DNA of 64,000 nucleotides, from positions 8,444 through 72,443 of the forward strand of contig JAZDJP010000098.1 of assembly GCA_043803805.1 (NCBI GenBank), written 5' to 3'. Numbering within the stretch: the stretch's first letter is position 1; each line of letters starts with the position of its first letter. The notes beneath the pieces were generated by a model that saw nothing but the letters and a program-made list of their open reading frames with translations, was not told the DNA's origin and made no database searches. The DNA comes from JAZDJP01 sp043803805. Its GTDB lineage: Bacteria > Planctomycetota > JAZDJP01. Shown here one piece after another: positions 16,634 through 24,754 of this stretch. The translations under genes were made by a program, and so were the position numbers.

Positions 16634-17599
16634 ATGCCATTTCTTGAAATTCTGATACTCCTCCTGTTTCTGGGCGTTGTCGCCGCCACCTACGTTCTCG
16701 CCGCGCGGGCCGTCCTGGCTCTCCTCCGCCGGCGGTGGCGGAACGTCCCGGGGGGCGCGGCGCGGTTATCCCCCCTCCACCGGACCGCCCTCGTGCTGGC
16801 CGCCCTGGGAACAATTCTGATCCTCTACGGCCATTTCGTCGAACCCCGATGGCTCGCCGTCACCCATGTCCGGATTTCCTCGGGGAAAATTCCCCCGGGG
16901 ACATCCCCCATCCGAATCGTCCAGATCTCCGACATCCATGCCGAAGCCGCTCCGGGCCTTGAGGCAAGCCTCCCCGCGATCATCACGTCGGAAAAACCAG
17001 ACCTCATTGTTTTCACCGGCGATGCCGCCAATTGCCGGGAAGGCATTCCCGTATTCCAACGGTGCATGACCCGGATTGCCGCCATCGCCCCCACGCTGGC
17101 CGTCCGGGGAAACTGGGATATCCGGAAATGGAAGGATATTCCCCTTTTCGAAAATACCGGCGTACGCGAACTGGACGGCGACGCCGTCCCCATCGCAATC
17201 CGCGGAGTTGTAATTGGGGTGGCCGGAGTGGCCTCCCGGCACGAGGATCGTATCCCGGCGGCGATGCAGAAACTCCCCGCAAACGCCTTTTCCCTGTTTC
17301 TGTACCATTACACCATCCCCGAACGGGTGGCCGATCCCCGAATTGACCTGATCATCTCGGGCCACACCCACGGAGGCCAGGTCGCCCTGCCGTTCTACGG
17401 AGCGCTCATAACACTGTCCCCACACGGAAAACGCTACGAATCCGGCCTTTACCCGATCGGGAACGCCTGGCTTTATGTGAACCGCGGCATCGGCATGGAG
17501 GGAGGTTTCGCCCCCCGCGTGAGATTCTTCGCCCGTCCGGAATTAACCGTTTTTGAAATCATCCCGAACGGCAACCCCGCCATGGGAGGAGCCCGATGA
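16634..17599 (+). CDS. Membrane-anchored metallophosphoesterase
   Basis: A 321-residue protein with two N-terminal hydrophobic segments (about 3-30 and 53-72) and a calcineurin-like phosphoesterase domain (about 90-310). Metal-binding motifs SDIH, FTGD and SGHTHGG are present. The middle motif, usually GNHD/E, reads GNWD, so the normal catalytic His is a Trp. The YkuE-like family acts on lipid or nucleotide phosphates at the membrane. No ribosome site is obvious, but the start is 4 bases after rfaE2, suggesting coupling. Confidence 0.82.
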   Translation: MPFLEILILLLFLGVVAATYVLAARAVLALLRRRWRNVPGGAARLSPLHRTALVLAALGTILILYGHFVEPRWLAVTHVRISSGKIPPGTSPIRIVQISDIHAEAAPGLEASLPAIITSEKPDLIVFTGDAANCREGIPVFQRCMTRIAAIAPTLAVRGNWDIRKWKDIPLFENTGVRELDGDAVPIAIRGVVIGVAGVASRHEDRIPAAMQKLPANAFSLFLYHYTIPERVADPRIDLIISGHTHGGQVALPFYGALITLSPHGKRYESGLYPIGNAWLYVNRGIGMEGGFAPRVRFFARPELTVFEIIPNGNPAMGGAR

Positions 17600-18096
17600 A
17601 AATCTCCGTTTTGAAAGGCGACCTGACCGCGATCACCGTGGACGCCATCGTCAATCCCGCCAACTCCCACGGTGTCATGGGCGGCGGGGTGGCCGGGGGC
17701 ATCCGCCGAAAGGGCGGGCAGGCGATTGAAGACGATGCCATGGCCGCAGCCCCCATCCCGATCGGCGCGACCGTCGCCACCACCGCCGGGAAACTCCCCG
17801 CCAAGGCCGTCATCCACGCCCCCACCATGATGAATCCCGCGGAACGCACCAACACCGAAAACATCCGAAAGGCCACCCTCGCGGCGCTGGCGGAGGCGGA
17901 CCGGAGGGGATTTTCGACCATCGCCTTTCCCGGAATGGGAACCGGGGTCGGACGGGTGAACCCGGACGATGCCGCAACCGTCATGGTCGCCGCCATCCGG
18001 TCGTTCAAGGCGAAGTTCCTCGTCGAGGCGACCCTCGTGGACGTCGCGGAAGACATGGTCAAGGCCTTTCGCTCCGCGATCGAACGGAAACCATGA
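17596..18096 (+). CDS. Macro-domain protein, O-acetyl-ADP-ribose deacetylase type
   Basis: A 166-residue single macro domain. The NPANSHGVMGGGVAGGI loop and the FPGMGTGVGRVNPDDAA loop form the ADP-ribose pocket. The family removes acetyl or ADP-ribose groups from ADP-ribose derivatives or proteins. It resembles the E. coli macro protein called YmdB, which is unrelated to the YmdB-type phosphoesterase at 32.4 kb. Its ATG overlaps the phosphoesterase stop (ATGA), and GGAGGAG lies upstream, so the three genes 16160-18096 form one operon. Confidence 0.9.
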   Translation: MKISVLKGDLTAITVDAIVNPANSHGVMGGGVAGGIRRKGGQAIEDDAMAAAPIPIGATVATTAGKLPAKAVIHAPTMMNPAERTNTENIRKATLAALAEADRRGFSTIAFPGMGTGVGRVNPDDAATVMVAAIRSFKAKFLVEATLVDVAEDMVKAFRSAIERKP

Positions 18097-18127
18097 AATG
18101 CCAAATGCCGGATTCCGATTTCCGACG

Positions 18128-18252
18128 CTCATCCTGAGCTTGCCTGCCCCGTGCGTCCACGCCACGGGGTTTGCCCCGTACGTCCTCGTCACGGGGTCGA
18201 AGGATGAGCCGCATATTCCCGCTCATGGTTCGACAGGCTCACCATGAGCGGG
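18128..18252. repeat. Modular palindromic repeat, copy 2 (inverted)
   Basis: Reverse complement of the layout at 7613-7733, but with the two CCCCGT...ACGGGG stem-loop units exchanged. It is flanked by CTCATCCTGAGCTTG and GGTTCGACAGGCTCACCATG. It fills the space between the macro gene and the GAF promoter. Confidence 0.7.
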
Positions 18253-18321
18253 GTTGTGTGCCATCCATCGTGAAATGCACCGGGAGATCCCGCGGAGTGG
18301 TTGCCGCACCACGGGAGGCGG

Positions 18322-18349
18322 TTGAAAAGCCGCCGCCAATCGCTATACT
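18322..18349 (+). promoter_or_regulatory. Promoter of GAF-pilT operon, likely leaderless
   Basis: TTGAAA (18322-18327), a 16-base spacer and TATACT (18344-18349) form a strong sigma-70 promoter. Only 6 bases separate the -10 box from the ATG at 18356, so the mRNA should begin at the start codon. Confidence 0.65.
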
Positions 18350-18355
18350 TTCCCC

Positions 18356-18934
18356 ATGCCCGCGAAAGACACCATTCTCAAACTCGCCCCCTCCAACGAC
18401 CTCGCCTCCCTCAACCGGGCCTACGTGGAACTGGCGATGCGGCTCACGCTCCTCGAAAAACTCCAGCACCTCTTCGTCGAGCCCGAGGCCCTCGAGGCCA
18501 ACGTTGAAAAGGCCCTCGACATCTTCATGGAGGCCTTCGATACCTCCTCCGGTTCGATCCTTCTCTACGACGAGGACCGGGACGATCTGTTCTTTGCCGC
18601 GGCACGGGGTCCCAAGGCGGCGGCCATCATGAAATTCCGCCTGAAAAAAGGCGAGGGCCTGGCCGGCGCCGCCGCCGAGTCGCGCGCCCCGGTCGTCGTG
18701 TCGGACGCCTCGCGCGACCCGCGATTCTCCCAGGAAATCGCCCACGCCGTGGGCTACGAAGTCCGGTCGCTTCTGGCCGTTCCGATTCTCTTCAAGGGCA
18801 ACATGTTCGGGGTGGTGGAACTCCTGAATCGGCGGAAGACGGATCTTTTCAACGGCACGGAGCTGGCGCTCGCCGCCGAGGGGGCCCGAATCCTCGGGAT
18901 GCTTATCGCCATCGGCTCGCGGTTGAGGAACTAA
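18356..18934 (+). CDS. GAF domain sensor protein
   Basis: A 192-residue cytoplasmic protein. A short N-terminal helix (about 10-40) precedes a single GAF domain (about 40-190; GSILLYDEDRDDLFF, the GLAGAAAE turn and LLAVPI). There is no output domain, so it probably binds a small molecule or acts by protein contact. Its stop is 2 bases before pilT, implying co-transcription and a possible role in controlling retraction. No Shine-Dalgarno sequence precedes it; see the promoter at 18322. Confidence 0.85.
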   Translation: MPAKDTILKLAPSNDLASLNRAYVELAMRLTLLEKLQHLFVEPEALEANVEKALDIFMEAFDTSSGSILLYDEDRDDLFFAAARGPKAAAIMKFRLKKGEGLAGAAAESRAPVVVSDASRDPRFSQEIAHAVGYEVRSLLAVPILFKGNMFGVVELLNRRKTDLFNGTELALAAEGARILGMLIAIGSRLRN

Positions 18935-18936
18935 CC

Positions 18937-20133
18937 ATGCACTTCGACGACATCCTGAAGAGCCTCATCGAGAAAAAGGGCTCGGACCTCCACCTCAAGG
19001 CCGACCGGCCGCCGCTCATGCGAATCCTCGGCGACCTCCTTCCGAGCGAGTTCCCCGCCCTCTCCGACGATGACATCCAGGCCATCTTCAAGAAAATCAT
19101 GCCCGAAAAGACCTACCAGAAATACCTCGACGACTTCGAGGCGGACGTCTCCTACCAGATCCCTGGCGTCGCCCGCTTCCGGGTGAACACATTCTTCCAG
19201 CAGGGGCGTCCCGGCGCGGCCATCCGTCTTATCCCGGTGACGATCCCCACCATTGATCAGATGCGCCTCCCGCCGGTCCTGAAGGACATCGTGGCGAAAA
19301 ACCAGGGGCTCATTCTCGTCACGGGCCCGACGGGAAGCGGAAAGTCCACGTCGCTGGCCGCGATGATTGACCACATCAACGCCACGAGCCACTGTCATAT
19401 CATCACCATCGAGGATCCCATCGAATTCGTCTACACGGACAAACTCTCCACCATCAATCAGAGGCAGCTCGGCGCCGACACGAAATCCCTCACGGAGGCC
19501 CTGCGGCGGGCCCTCCGCCAGGACCCGGACGTCATCCTCATGGGCGAGATCCGGGACCGGGACACCATGTCCATCGCCATGGAGGCCGCCCAGACGGGGC
19601 ATCTGGTTCTGGCGACGCTACACACCAACGACGCCAAGCAAACGGTGGATCGCGTTCTGGACACGTTCCCGCCGGACGAGCAGAACCAGGTGCGCGGCAT
19701 GCTGGCGATGACGCTTCTCGGAGTCGTCTGCCAGCGCCTCGTCCGGAAGGCCGACGGAACGGGCCGCGTCGCGGCGGTCGAAATCCTGATCAACTCCCCC
19801 AAGGTCGCGGACCTCATCCGCGAGGGGAAGACGCGCGACATTGACAAAGCCATGGTGACCGCCGGCGCCTACTACCGGATGCAGACCTTCAACCAGGCCC
19901 TCGCGGAACTGGTCAAGACCAACGTCATCACCCAGGAGATGGCGCTTGAGACATCGGCGACGCCGGACGACCTGAAACTCATGCTCCGCGGCGTGATGGC
20001 CTCCGGCGACACGGGCGCGCGCCAGGCCGTCAAGACCCCGGAACCGCCCCCGCCCCCCGCCGCCCCGGCGGCCAAACCCGACGCCGCCGCCACGCCGGCG
20101 GAAGGCAAGATCAAGATTTCCAAGGGTTATTAG
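18937..20133 (+). CDS. pilT: Type IV pilus retraction ATPase PilT family
   Basis: A 398-residue hexameric ATPase. Domains in order: N-terminal PAS-like domain (about 1-105; GSDLHLKAD), then the RecA-like core with Walker A GPTGSGKST, the Asp box (IEDPIEFV), Walker B VILMGEIRD and the His box ATLHTND. An extra Pro/Ala-rich tail (about 362-398) is not typical of short PilT proteins. It powers pilus retraction and twitching. GAGGA lies 7 bases before the ATG. No other pilus gene is in the window. Confidence 0.94.
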   Translation: MHFDDILKSLIEKKGSDLHLKADRPPLMRILGDLLPSEFPALSDDDIQAIFKKIMPEKTYQKYLDDFEADVSYQIPGVARFRVNTFFQQGRPGAAIRLIPVTIPTIDQMRLPPVLKDIVAKNQGLILVTGPTGSGKSTSLAAMIDHINATSHCHIITIEDPIEFVYTDKLSTINQRQLGADTKSLTEALRRALRQDPDVILMGEIRDRDTMSIAMEAAQTGHLVLATLHTNDAKQTVDRVLDTFPPDEQNQVRGMLAMTLLGVVCQRLVRKADGTGRVAAVEILINSPKVADLIREGKTRDIDKAMVTAGAYYRMQTFNQALAELVKTNVITQEMALETSATPDDLKLMLRGVMASGDTGARQAVKTPEPPPPPAAPAAKPDAAATPAEGKIKISKGY

Positions 20134-20145
20134 CGAAATTCACGA

Positions 20146-20706
20146 ATGACAAAACCGATCGGTGAACGGTTCGATCGGCGTGAGATCCGGCGACTATCGG
20201 TCGAATTGAAAGAGACCCGGGCGAAGATCGCCATCCTGAAGGTTTCCGAATCCACGGGGCATAACGTGAGCGCCCCGATTCGGAAGTTGGAGGATCGCGC
20301 AAAGGAAATACATCAAAAAATACCCCGGGGATGTTTGTCCCACTACGTTGTTTTTCTTGCTTGGAGTACTTACCTTACTGTTTCCATGTACGGTTGGTTC
20401 CCCATGTTAGAACAATCACTCGAAAAAATATGGGGACCACAACGGACATGGTCGGCAGATGAATACATCCAACAATACCGGTGGCGGGATTATCGGTTGT
20501 GGTGTTTCGGGGAGTGGTTCACGAATTCATACTGGCCGGGATTGGGGATGGCGTGTTTATTGATCGTGATTGGATTTATGCAGCGAGGGCTCCGGAGAGA
20601 TCACGCTCGACGACTGATATGGATCCTGGCCGGGTTCGAAACACTTTCCTATTTCGCCATAGCCTGGGGTACGATCGGGATGTCACTTCTGCCGTTGATT
20701 CGGTGA
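20146..20706 (+). CDS. Hypothetical membrane protein
   Basis: A 186-residue protein with a charged, coiled-coil-like N-terminus (about 1-62) and three or four hydrophobic segments (about 66-85, 126-145, 158-182). Between them, residues 90-125 are aromatic-rich (many W and Y). I recognise no family. It follows pilT by 12 bases but has no ribosome site, and its base composition is visibly more AT-rich, so it may be a recent arrival. Confidence 0.55.
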   Translation: MTKPIGERFDRREIRRLSVELKETRAKIAILKVSESTGHNVSAPIRKLEDRAKEIHQKIPRGCLSHYVVFLAWSTYLTVSMYGWFPMLEQSLEKIWGPQRTWSADEYIQQYRWRDYRLWCFGEWFTNSYWPGLGMACLLIVIGFMQRGLRRDHARRLIWILAGFETLSYFAIAWGTIGMSLLPLIR

Positions 20707-20733
20707 CAATATCGCGTCGTACCGATTCGGAGA

Positions 20734-21177
20734 TCAACCTTTCGACGCCAGGAGCCTTTCGAGATACCGAAGATCCTCCAAATCCTTGGGCCTCCCCGCC
20801 GCCCGCTTCATGGCGACAAGATCCTTGAGCGAGGCGAAAAACACGCGTGTCCGGCCGTACCGGTCCGCCACGCGATTCTTCCACACCCGGGGGAATGTGA
20901 CCCCTTTCACAAACGGATGGATGTCCGTCTCGACAAGATACTGGCGGATGAGCACCTTCTTCGTCAGGAGATCGTCAACGGAAAGATCGGTCACGTCATA
21001 CCCGAAGGCCCGGAGCGCGTTCCATGTCCTTCCGGCGTTTTGCCGCGTCGGCCCGATAAAAATATCAATGTCCAGGGTGGCGCGGGAATACCCATGAACG
21101 GGAAAAGCCGCCGCCCCGATGACGACGAACCTCACCCTATGGGCGTTTAACGATTTCAAAAGCCCTTCGATGTCCAT
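20734..21177 (-). CDS. MNT/AbiEii-like nucleotidyltransferase
   Basis: A 147-residue minimal nucleotidyltransferase. FVVIGAAAFPVHGYSRATLD, followed at once by IDIFIG, carries the G-S/A core and the paired Asp residues (DID) for metal binding. A later Lys/Asp-rich DLVAMKRAAGRPKDLEDL segment is typical of AbiEii-type toxins and DUF6036-like proteins. Its start lies inside the end of the small upstream gene (41-base overlap), so the two are coupled. A toxin-antitoxin role is inferred from the family and layout, not shown. Confidence 0.75.
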   Translation of the reverse strand: MDIEGLLKSLNAHRVRFVVIGAAAFPVHGYSRATLDIDIFIGPTRQNAGRTWNALRAFGYDVTDLSVDDLLTKKVLIRQYLVETDIHPFVKGVTFPRVWKNRVADRYGRTRVFFASLKDLVAMKRAAGRPKDLEDLRYLERLLASKG

Positions 21178-21319
21178 GGCGAAAAAGCTGGCGGGCGATT
21201 TCGTCCGACCGGCGCCTCATTAGTGAAAAACGTTCCGCCACCGTAAGCGACCGGAGATAGGCCAGTTCAAATTCGATTTCCCGCTCCGGATCGTCCTTGT
21301 CGAGTTTTAATACCGACAT
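21137..21319 (-). CDS. Small conserved partner of the nucleotidyltransferase
   Basis: A 60-residue acidic, helical protein (LKLDKDDPEREIEFELAYL, then ERFSLMRRRSDEIARQ and an RHGHRRAFEIVKR end). From memory, similar short proteins often precede nucleotidyltransferases of this kind. ATG 21319 is chosen; TAGAAT lies 7 bases before it on the minus strand, so the transcript may be leaderless. The frame is open to 21355, but that extension has no supporting signal. It could be the antitoxin of a pair. Confidence 0.6.
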   Translation of the reverse strand: MSVLKLDKDDPEREIEFELAYLRSLTVAERFSLMRRRSDEIARQLFRHGHRRAFEIVKRP

Positions 21320-21358
21320 GCGCTTCATTCTATCACATGATTCTTCATCCCGCATTCA

Positions 21359-22660
21359 TCATTTCAAAATGCGATCCGCCTCCTCCGAGAGCGCCTTCGC
21401 GGCGGCCTCCGGGGTCTTCCGCCCCCCGATGACGTCGGCGATGGCCTTTTCGATGGCGGGCCGAACCTCCTGCCATCCGCGGACGTTGGGTTCGGGACGG
21501 GCGAACGGGATGGCGTCGAAGGCCCGGCGGTTGGCCGGGTGCTCCGCGACGAAGGCCGCGATTTCCGGCGTCTCGAGCGACGACTTCCGGACCGGGAGAT
21601 ATCCCGTCTTCACCGCCCACCGGGCCGTGACGTCCCGCGAGATAAAATACTTCACAAACGCCCAGGCCGCCTTCTCCCGGGAGGAATCGCTTTTGAACAG
21701 GCAGATATTGGCCCCGAAAAGCACCGTCCGCGGATTTTCCGCCGCCTCTTGCGGGATCACCGCCATATCCCACCGGAATTTCCCCTTCACGAGATCGGCC
21801 ACATAGGGCCGGCTTGTGCTCGACCGGATGAAAAACGCCGCCCGGCCCTGGCCGAAGTCGGCGCGGTCGTCGTAGGTGTTGTAGGCGATCTCACGGGCGA
21901 GACCATCCTTGAACAGGCTCCCCAGGAGCGACAGAGCCCTCATGCCCCCCCCGGGACCGCCGAAAAGGGACTTCCCCGCCACGGGATCGTACACCTCCGA
22001 CCCGAACGAATACACCATCGCATCAAACGTCGAGGCGTCCCGGGAGAAAGCGTAGGGCGCGGCCTTCATTTTTTCCTTGAGGAGCCGCGACACCGCCAAA
22101 AACTCCTCCCAAGTGGCCGGGGGCGTCTTCCGCCCGACCGCGTCCAGGAGGTCCGCGTTGTAGTAAAGCATAAGGGCGCTCTTTGTGAACGGAAACGAGA
22201 GAAGTTTTCCCCCGAAGGCGCCGAAGCGATTGCTCTCCAGAAACGCCGGGAATATGTCCTCCGCGAACGCCTTCCCCTCCCCGGAGAGGAGCGGGCCGAG
22301 ATCCGCCACCGCCTCATGTTTCATGTACTCGGCGACCATGCTCTCGTAAGCCACGACGAGATCCGGCGGACGCCGGGCGGCGAGGGAGGTCATCGTCTTC
22401 CGGAACAGGGCATCGTAGTCGCCGATGTATTCCTCCCGGACGGGCCGGGCCGGCTTCGTCGCATTGAACGCCTCGATGATTTCCCGAAGGGCCTTGCCGT
22501 TCTTGTCGGCCTGGGTGTGCCAGAACACAATCGGCCCTTCCGCAACGGGAGGCGGGGAACCGCATCCGACCAGGGCCGCGAAACACAAGAACACGATGGC
22601 CAGTGACGCAATAAATTGAGTCGGCGAGTCGGCGAGTCTCGGAGTCTGTTGAACACTCAA
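21359..22660 (-). CDS. Sugar ABC transporter substrate-binding lipoprotein
   Basis: A family 1 extracellular solute-binding protein (UgpB/MalE-like), up to 433 residues. A lipobox (LVGC) follows a hydrophobic stretch. PIVFWHTQADKNG opens the mature domain, and FPFTKSALMLYYN and the late GYLPVRKSSL segment are characteristic. It would deliver an oligosaccharide or glycerol-phosphate-like ligand to the permeases encoded upstream. The start is uncertain: the only start at the frame beginning is TTG 22660, and the first 15 codons include a CCGACTCG-type tandem repeat, so the native start may have been altered. No ATPase gene is present. Confidence 0.87.
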   Translation of the reverse strand: MSVQQTPRLADSPTQFIASLAIVFLCFAALVGCGSPPPVAEGPIVFWHTQADKNGKALREIIEAFNATKPARPVREEYIGDYDALFRKTMTSLAARRPPDLVVAYESMVAEYMKHEAVADLGPLLSGEGKAFAEDIFPAFLESNRFGAFGGKLLSFPFTKSALMLYYNADLLDAVGRKTPPATWEEFLAVSRLLKEKMKAAPYAFSRDASTFDAMVYSFGSEVYDPVAGKSLFGGPGGGMRALSLLGSLFKDGLAREIAYNTYDDRADFGQGRAAFFIRSSTSRPYVADLVKGKFRWDMAVIPQEAAENPRTVLFGANICLFKSDSSREKAAWAFVKYFISRDVTARWAVKTGYLPVRKSSLETPEIAAFVAEHPANRRAFDAIPFARPEPNVRGWQEVRPAIEKAIADVIGGRKTPEAAAKALSEEADRILK

Positions 22661-22803
22661 ACTCCCGAACTCCGGAACTTACCAACGTCTTCTCTGCGAA
22701 CGACGCTTCACGAACGACGAGCGACAAACCCCGCATCCCGCGACCCGTAACGCCCGAAAAAACCGGGGGAATTCGCATACGATCTCCTGAAATTCGCCTG
22801 CCA

Positions 22804-22826
22804 AGATTTTTCCGAAGGAAAAATCT
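22804..22826. other. Perfect 10-bp stem-loop between permease and binding-protein genes
   Basis: AGATTTTTCC and GGAAAAATCT surround a 3-base loop. It begins in the stop codon of the permease gene and has no T-tract after it on the minus strand, so it is more likely an mRNA-stabilising or processing hairpin than a terminator. Confidence 0.55.
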
Positions 22827-23658
22827 ATTGCATGACCTCCACACCCTGTTCGAACCATTTCTGGGCCAGAAGATACAACACCACCACCGGGAGAATGGTC
22901 AGCGCCGCGGCCGCCATGAGCAGATGATATTGTGTCGAGGCCTCCTGGATGAAACTCCTGAGGCCCGTCTGGACCACCGCCATCTCCCGGGCGTCCGTCA
23001 CGATCATGGGCCAGAGAAAGGCGTTCCAGCTTCCCAGAAAACTCGATATCCCGACCGTGACCAGGGCCGGCCGGGCCATCGGCACCGCGACGCGGATCAG
23101 GAACCGGAAATGTCCGCACCCGTCCACACGGGCCGCGTCGTAGAGTTCCCGGGGAATCCGTTCGAAGATGCGCCGGAGGAAAAATACCGAGAAGGCGCTG
23201 GCCGTCCACGGGACGATGAGCGCCGCATGGGTGTCGTACCATCCGAGCCGGCGGATAAACAGAAAGTTCGGGATCAGAATGACCTCGAACGGGATCATCA
23301 GAGTGGCCAGGAACAGGAAAAAAATCAAATCCTTCCCGGGGAACGTCATGGCCGCGAACGCATACCCCGCGAGCGAGGAACTCACGATCACCCCCGCCGT
23401 CACCGCCGCCGCCACGAGGATGCTGTTGGCGAAACACCGTCCGAAGGAGATCCGGCTTTCGGCGGCCCGCGACACCGCCTGCGGATAGTTGCCCCACTGG
23501 ACGCGCTCCGGGAGGATCGTCGGGGGCACCCGTTCCGCCTCCTCCCACGTCTTGAGGGAACTCGATATCATCCAGAAAAAGGGAAGGGCCGAGAACGCGG
23601 CCCCGACCACCAGGACGGTCCGGAGGAGCACGGATGATGCGATCTGACGGCCCCGCAT
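22825..23658 (-). CDS. Sugar ABC transporter permease, MalG/UgpE type
   Basis: A 277-residue inner-membrane protein with six predicted transmembrane segments. The EAA loop DAARVDGCGHFRFLIRVAVPM contacts the ATPase, and PFFWMISSSLKT near the N-terminus and NAFLWPMI near the C-terminus are typical. It pairs with the permease encoded 33 bases upstream. A stem-loop separates it from the binding-protein gene, which is last rather than first as usual. Confidence 0.92.
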   Translation of the reverse strand: MRGRQIASSVLLRTVLVVGAAFSALPFFWMISSSLKTWEEAERVPPTILPERVQWGNYPQAVSRAAESRISFGRCFANSILVAAAVTAGVIVSSSLAGYAFAAMTFPGKDLIFFLFLATLMIPFEVILIPNFLFIRRLGWYDTHAALIVPWTASAFSVFFLRRIFERIPRELYDAARVDGCGHFRFLIRVAVPMARPALVTVGISSFLGSWNAFLWPMIVTDAREMAVVQTGLRSFIQEASTQYHLLMAAAALTILPVVVLYLLAQKWFEQGVEVMQ

Positions 23659-23691
23659 GAATCTGTCTCCACCCCGTGAACAAGTCGCCGT

Positions 23692-24633
23692 TCAGGCCTC
23701 TCCCCGCCGGCGATGAAGCCAGACCTGGAGGGCGGTGAGCCCCACCAAAAAACCAAAAAGCAGCACCGACGCCGCGGCCCCCTCCCCCGTCCTTCCGTAG
23801 TCCCAGAAGCGTGTCACGATGTACATGGTCGCGTTCCGGCAGGAATGCAGACGCTCCGCCGGCGCCATGATGTAAATCGGGTTGAATATCTGGAACGCCC
23901 CGAGGAGCGACACCACCACGAGAAAGGCGATCACCGGCCGGAGGAGCGGCAACGTGATGACGAAAAACATCCGCACGGGCCCCGCCCCGTCGAGGGACGC
24001 CGCCTCATACACCTCCAGGGGAATCTGGGCGAGCCCCGCCGAAAACAACAACACATAAAACCCCAGGACCTGCCAGACCGCGAAGGCGATCACCGCGACC
24101 AGGGCCAGGCTCGGCCCCTCGCCCAGGAACGGAATCGGATGGCCGGTGGCCAGAAGAAAAATCCCCCGGCCCTCCTCCGTGAACCGCCACGGCCCCGCGC
24201 CGACCCACCCGAGCATGCCGTTGGCCAGCCCCCGTCCGTCCACGTGAAGGATCCACTTCCAGACGGCCGCCGAGGCGACCGTCGAGGTGACAAACGGCAG
24301 AAAGAACAAGGCCCGATAGACCCGCCTCTCCCGCACATTCTGGATCATGACCGCGAGAACGAGCGCCAGACCGATGGAGAGCGGCACCGCCCCGGCCGCG
24401 TACCAGAGGGTGATCCCCAGGGATTCGACAAACTCCCCCCCGGCGAAAATGGATCGGTAATTCGCCATCCCCACAAACGCCGCCCCCGGGGTGCCCCAGT
24501 CGCGATACAGGCTGACGAGGACGACAAAAATGAGCGGATACAAATGGAAAAGAAACAGCACCGCCGCCGCGGGCAGGAGATAGGCCCAGGGTCGGAAAGC
24601 GCCCCATCGGGATTCGCGCGTCAAGTCCGGCAT
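23692..24633 (-). CDS. Sugar ABC transporter permease, MalF/UgpA type
   Basis: A 313-residue inner-membrane protein with six transmembrane segments. PAAAVLFLFHLYPLIFV opens it, the FLPFVTSTVASAAVWKWI segment is conserved, and the EAA loop reads EVYEAASLDGAGPVRMFF. A large loop (about 130-190) after HVDGRGLANG is expected for the family. It is the first gene of the importer group. The ATP-binding subunit must be encoded elsewhere, perhaps a shared MsmK/UgpC-type protein. Confidence 0.92.
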   Translation of the reverse strand: MPDLTRESRWGAFRPWAYLLPAAAVLFLFHLYPLIFVVLVSLYRDWGTPGAAFVGMANYRSIFAGGEFVESLGITLWYAAGAVPLSIGLALVLAVMIQNVRERRVYRALFFLPFVTSTVASAAVWKWILHVDGRGLANGMLGWVGAGPWRFTEEGRGIFLLATGHPIPFLGEGPSLALVAVIAFAVWQVLGFYVLLFSAGLAQIPLEVYEAASLDGAGPVRMFFVITLPLLRPVIAFLVVVSLLGAFQIFNPIYIMAPAERLHSCRNATMYIVTRFWDYGRTGEGAAASVLLFGFLVGLTALQVWLHRRRGEA

Positions 24634-24740
24634 CGGCCGTCCATTGTAGAACGCGCGCCCCCTCCCGTCAAATCAACCACGTCACGTCTTCGCATTCTCA
24701 AAATGGGAAACGCGCCACTCCCGGTCGGTCGAATACCTGC

Positions 24741-24746
24741 TATAAT
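24741..24746 (+). promoter_or_regulatory. -10 box of the broken tRNA-Ser copy
   Basis: TATAAT lies 8 bases before the tRNA-like sequence. The intact copy has a matching TGGTATACT (24953-24961), an extended -10. The flanking GGTCATGGAGGGG is shared, showing that promoter and tRNA were duplicated together. Confidence 0.5.
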
Positions 24747-24754
24747 CGGGTCAT

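Noticed and set aside
22804..22826. Rho-independent terminator after the permease gene
   Set aside because: The stem is perfect but no T-tract follows on the minus strand, and the binding-protein gene downstream belongs to the same system.
21359..24633. A complete sugar ABC importer
   Set aside because: Binding protein and two permeases are present but no ATP-binding subunit occurs in the window.
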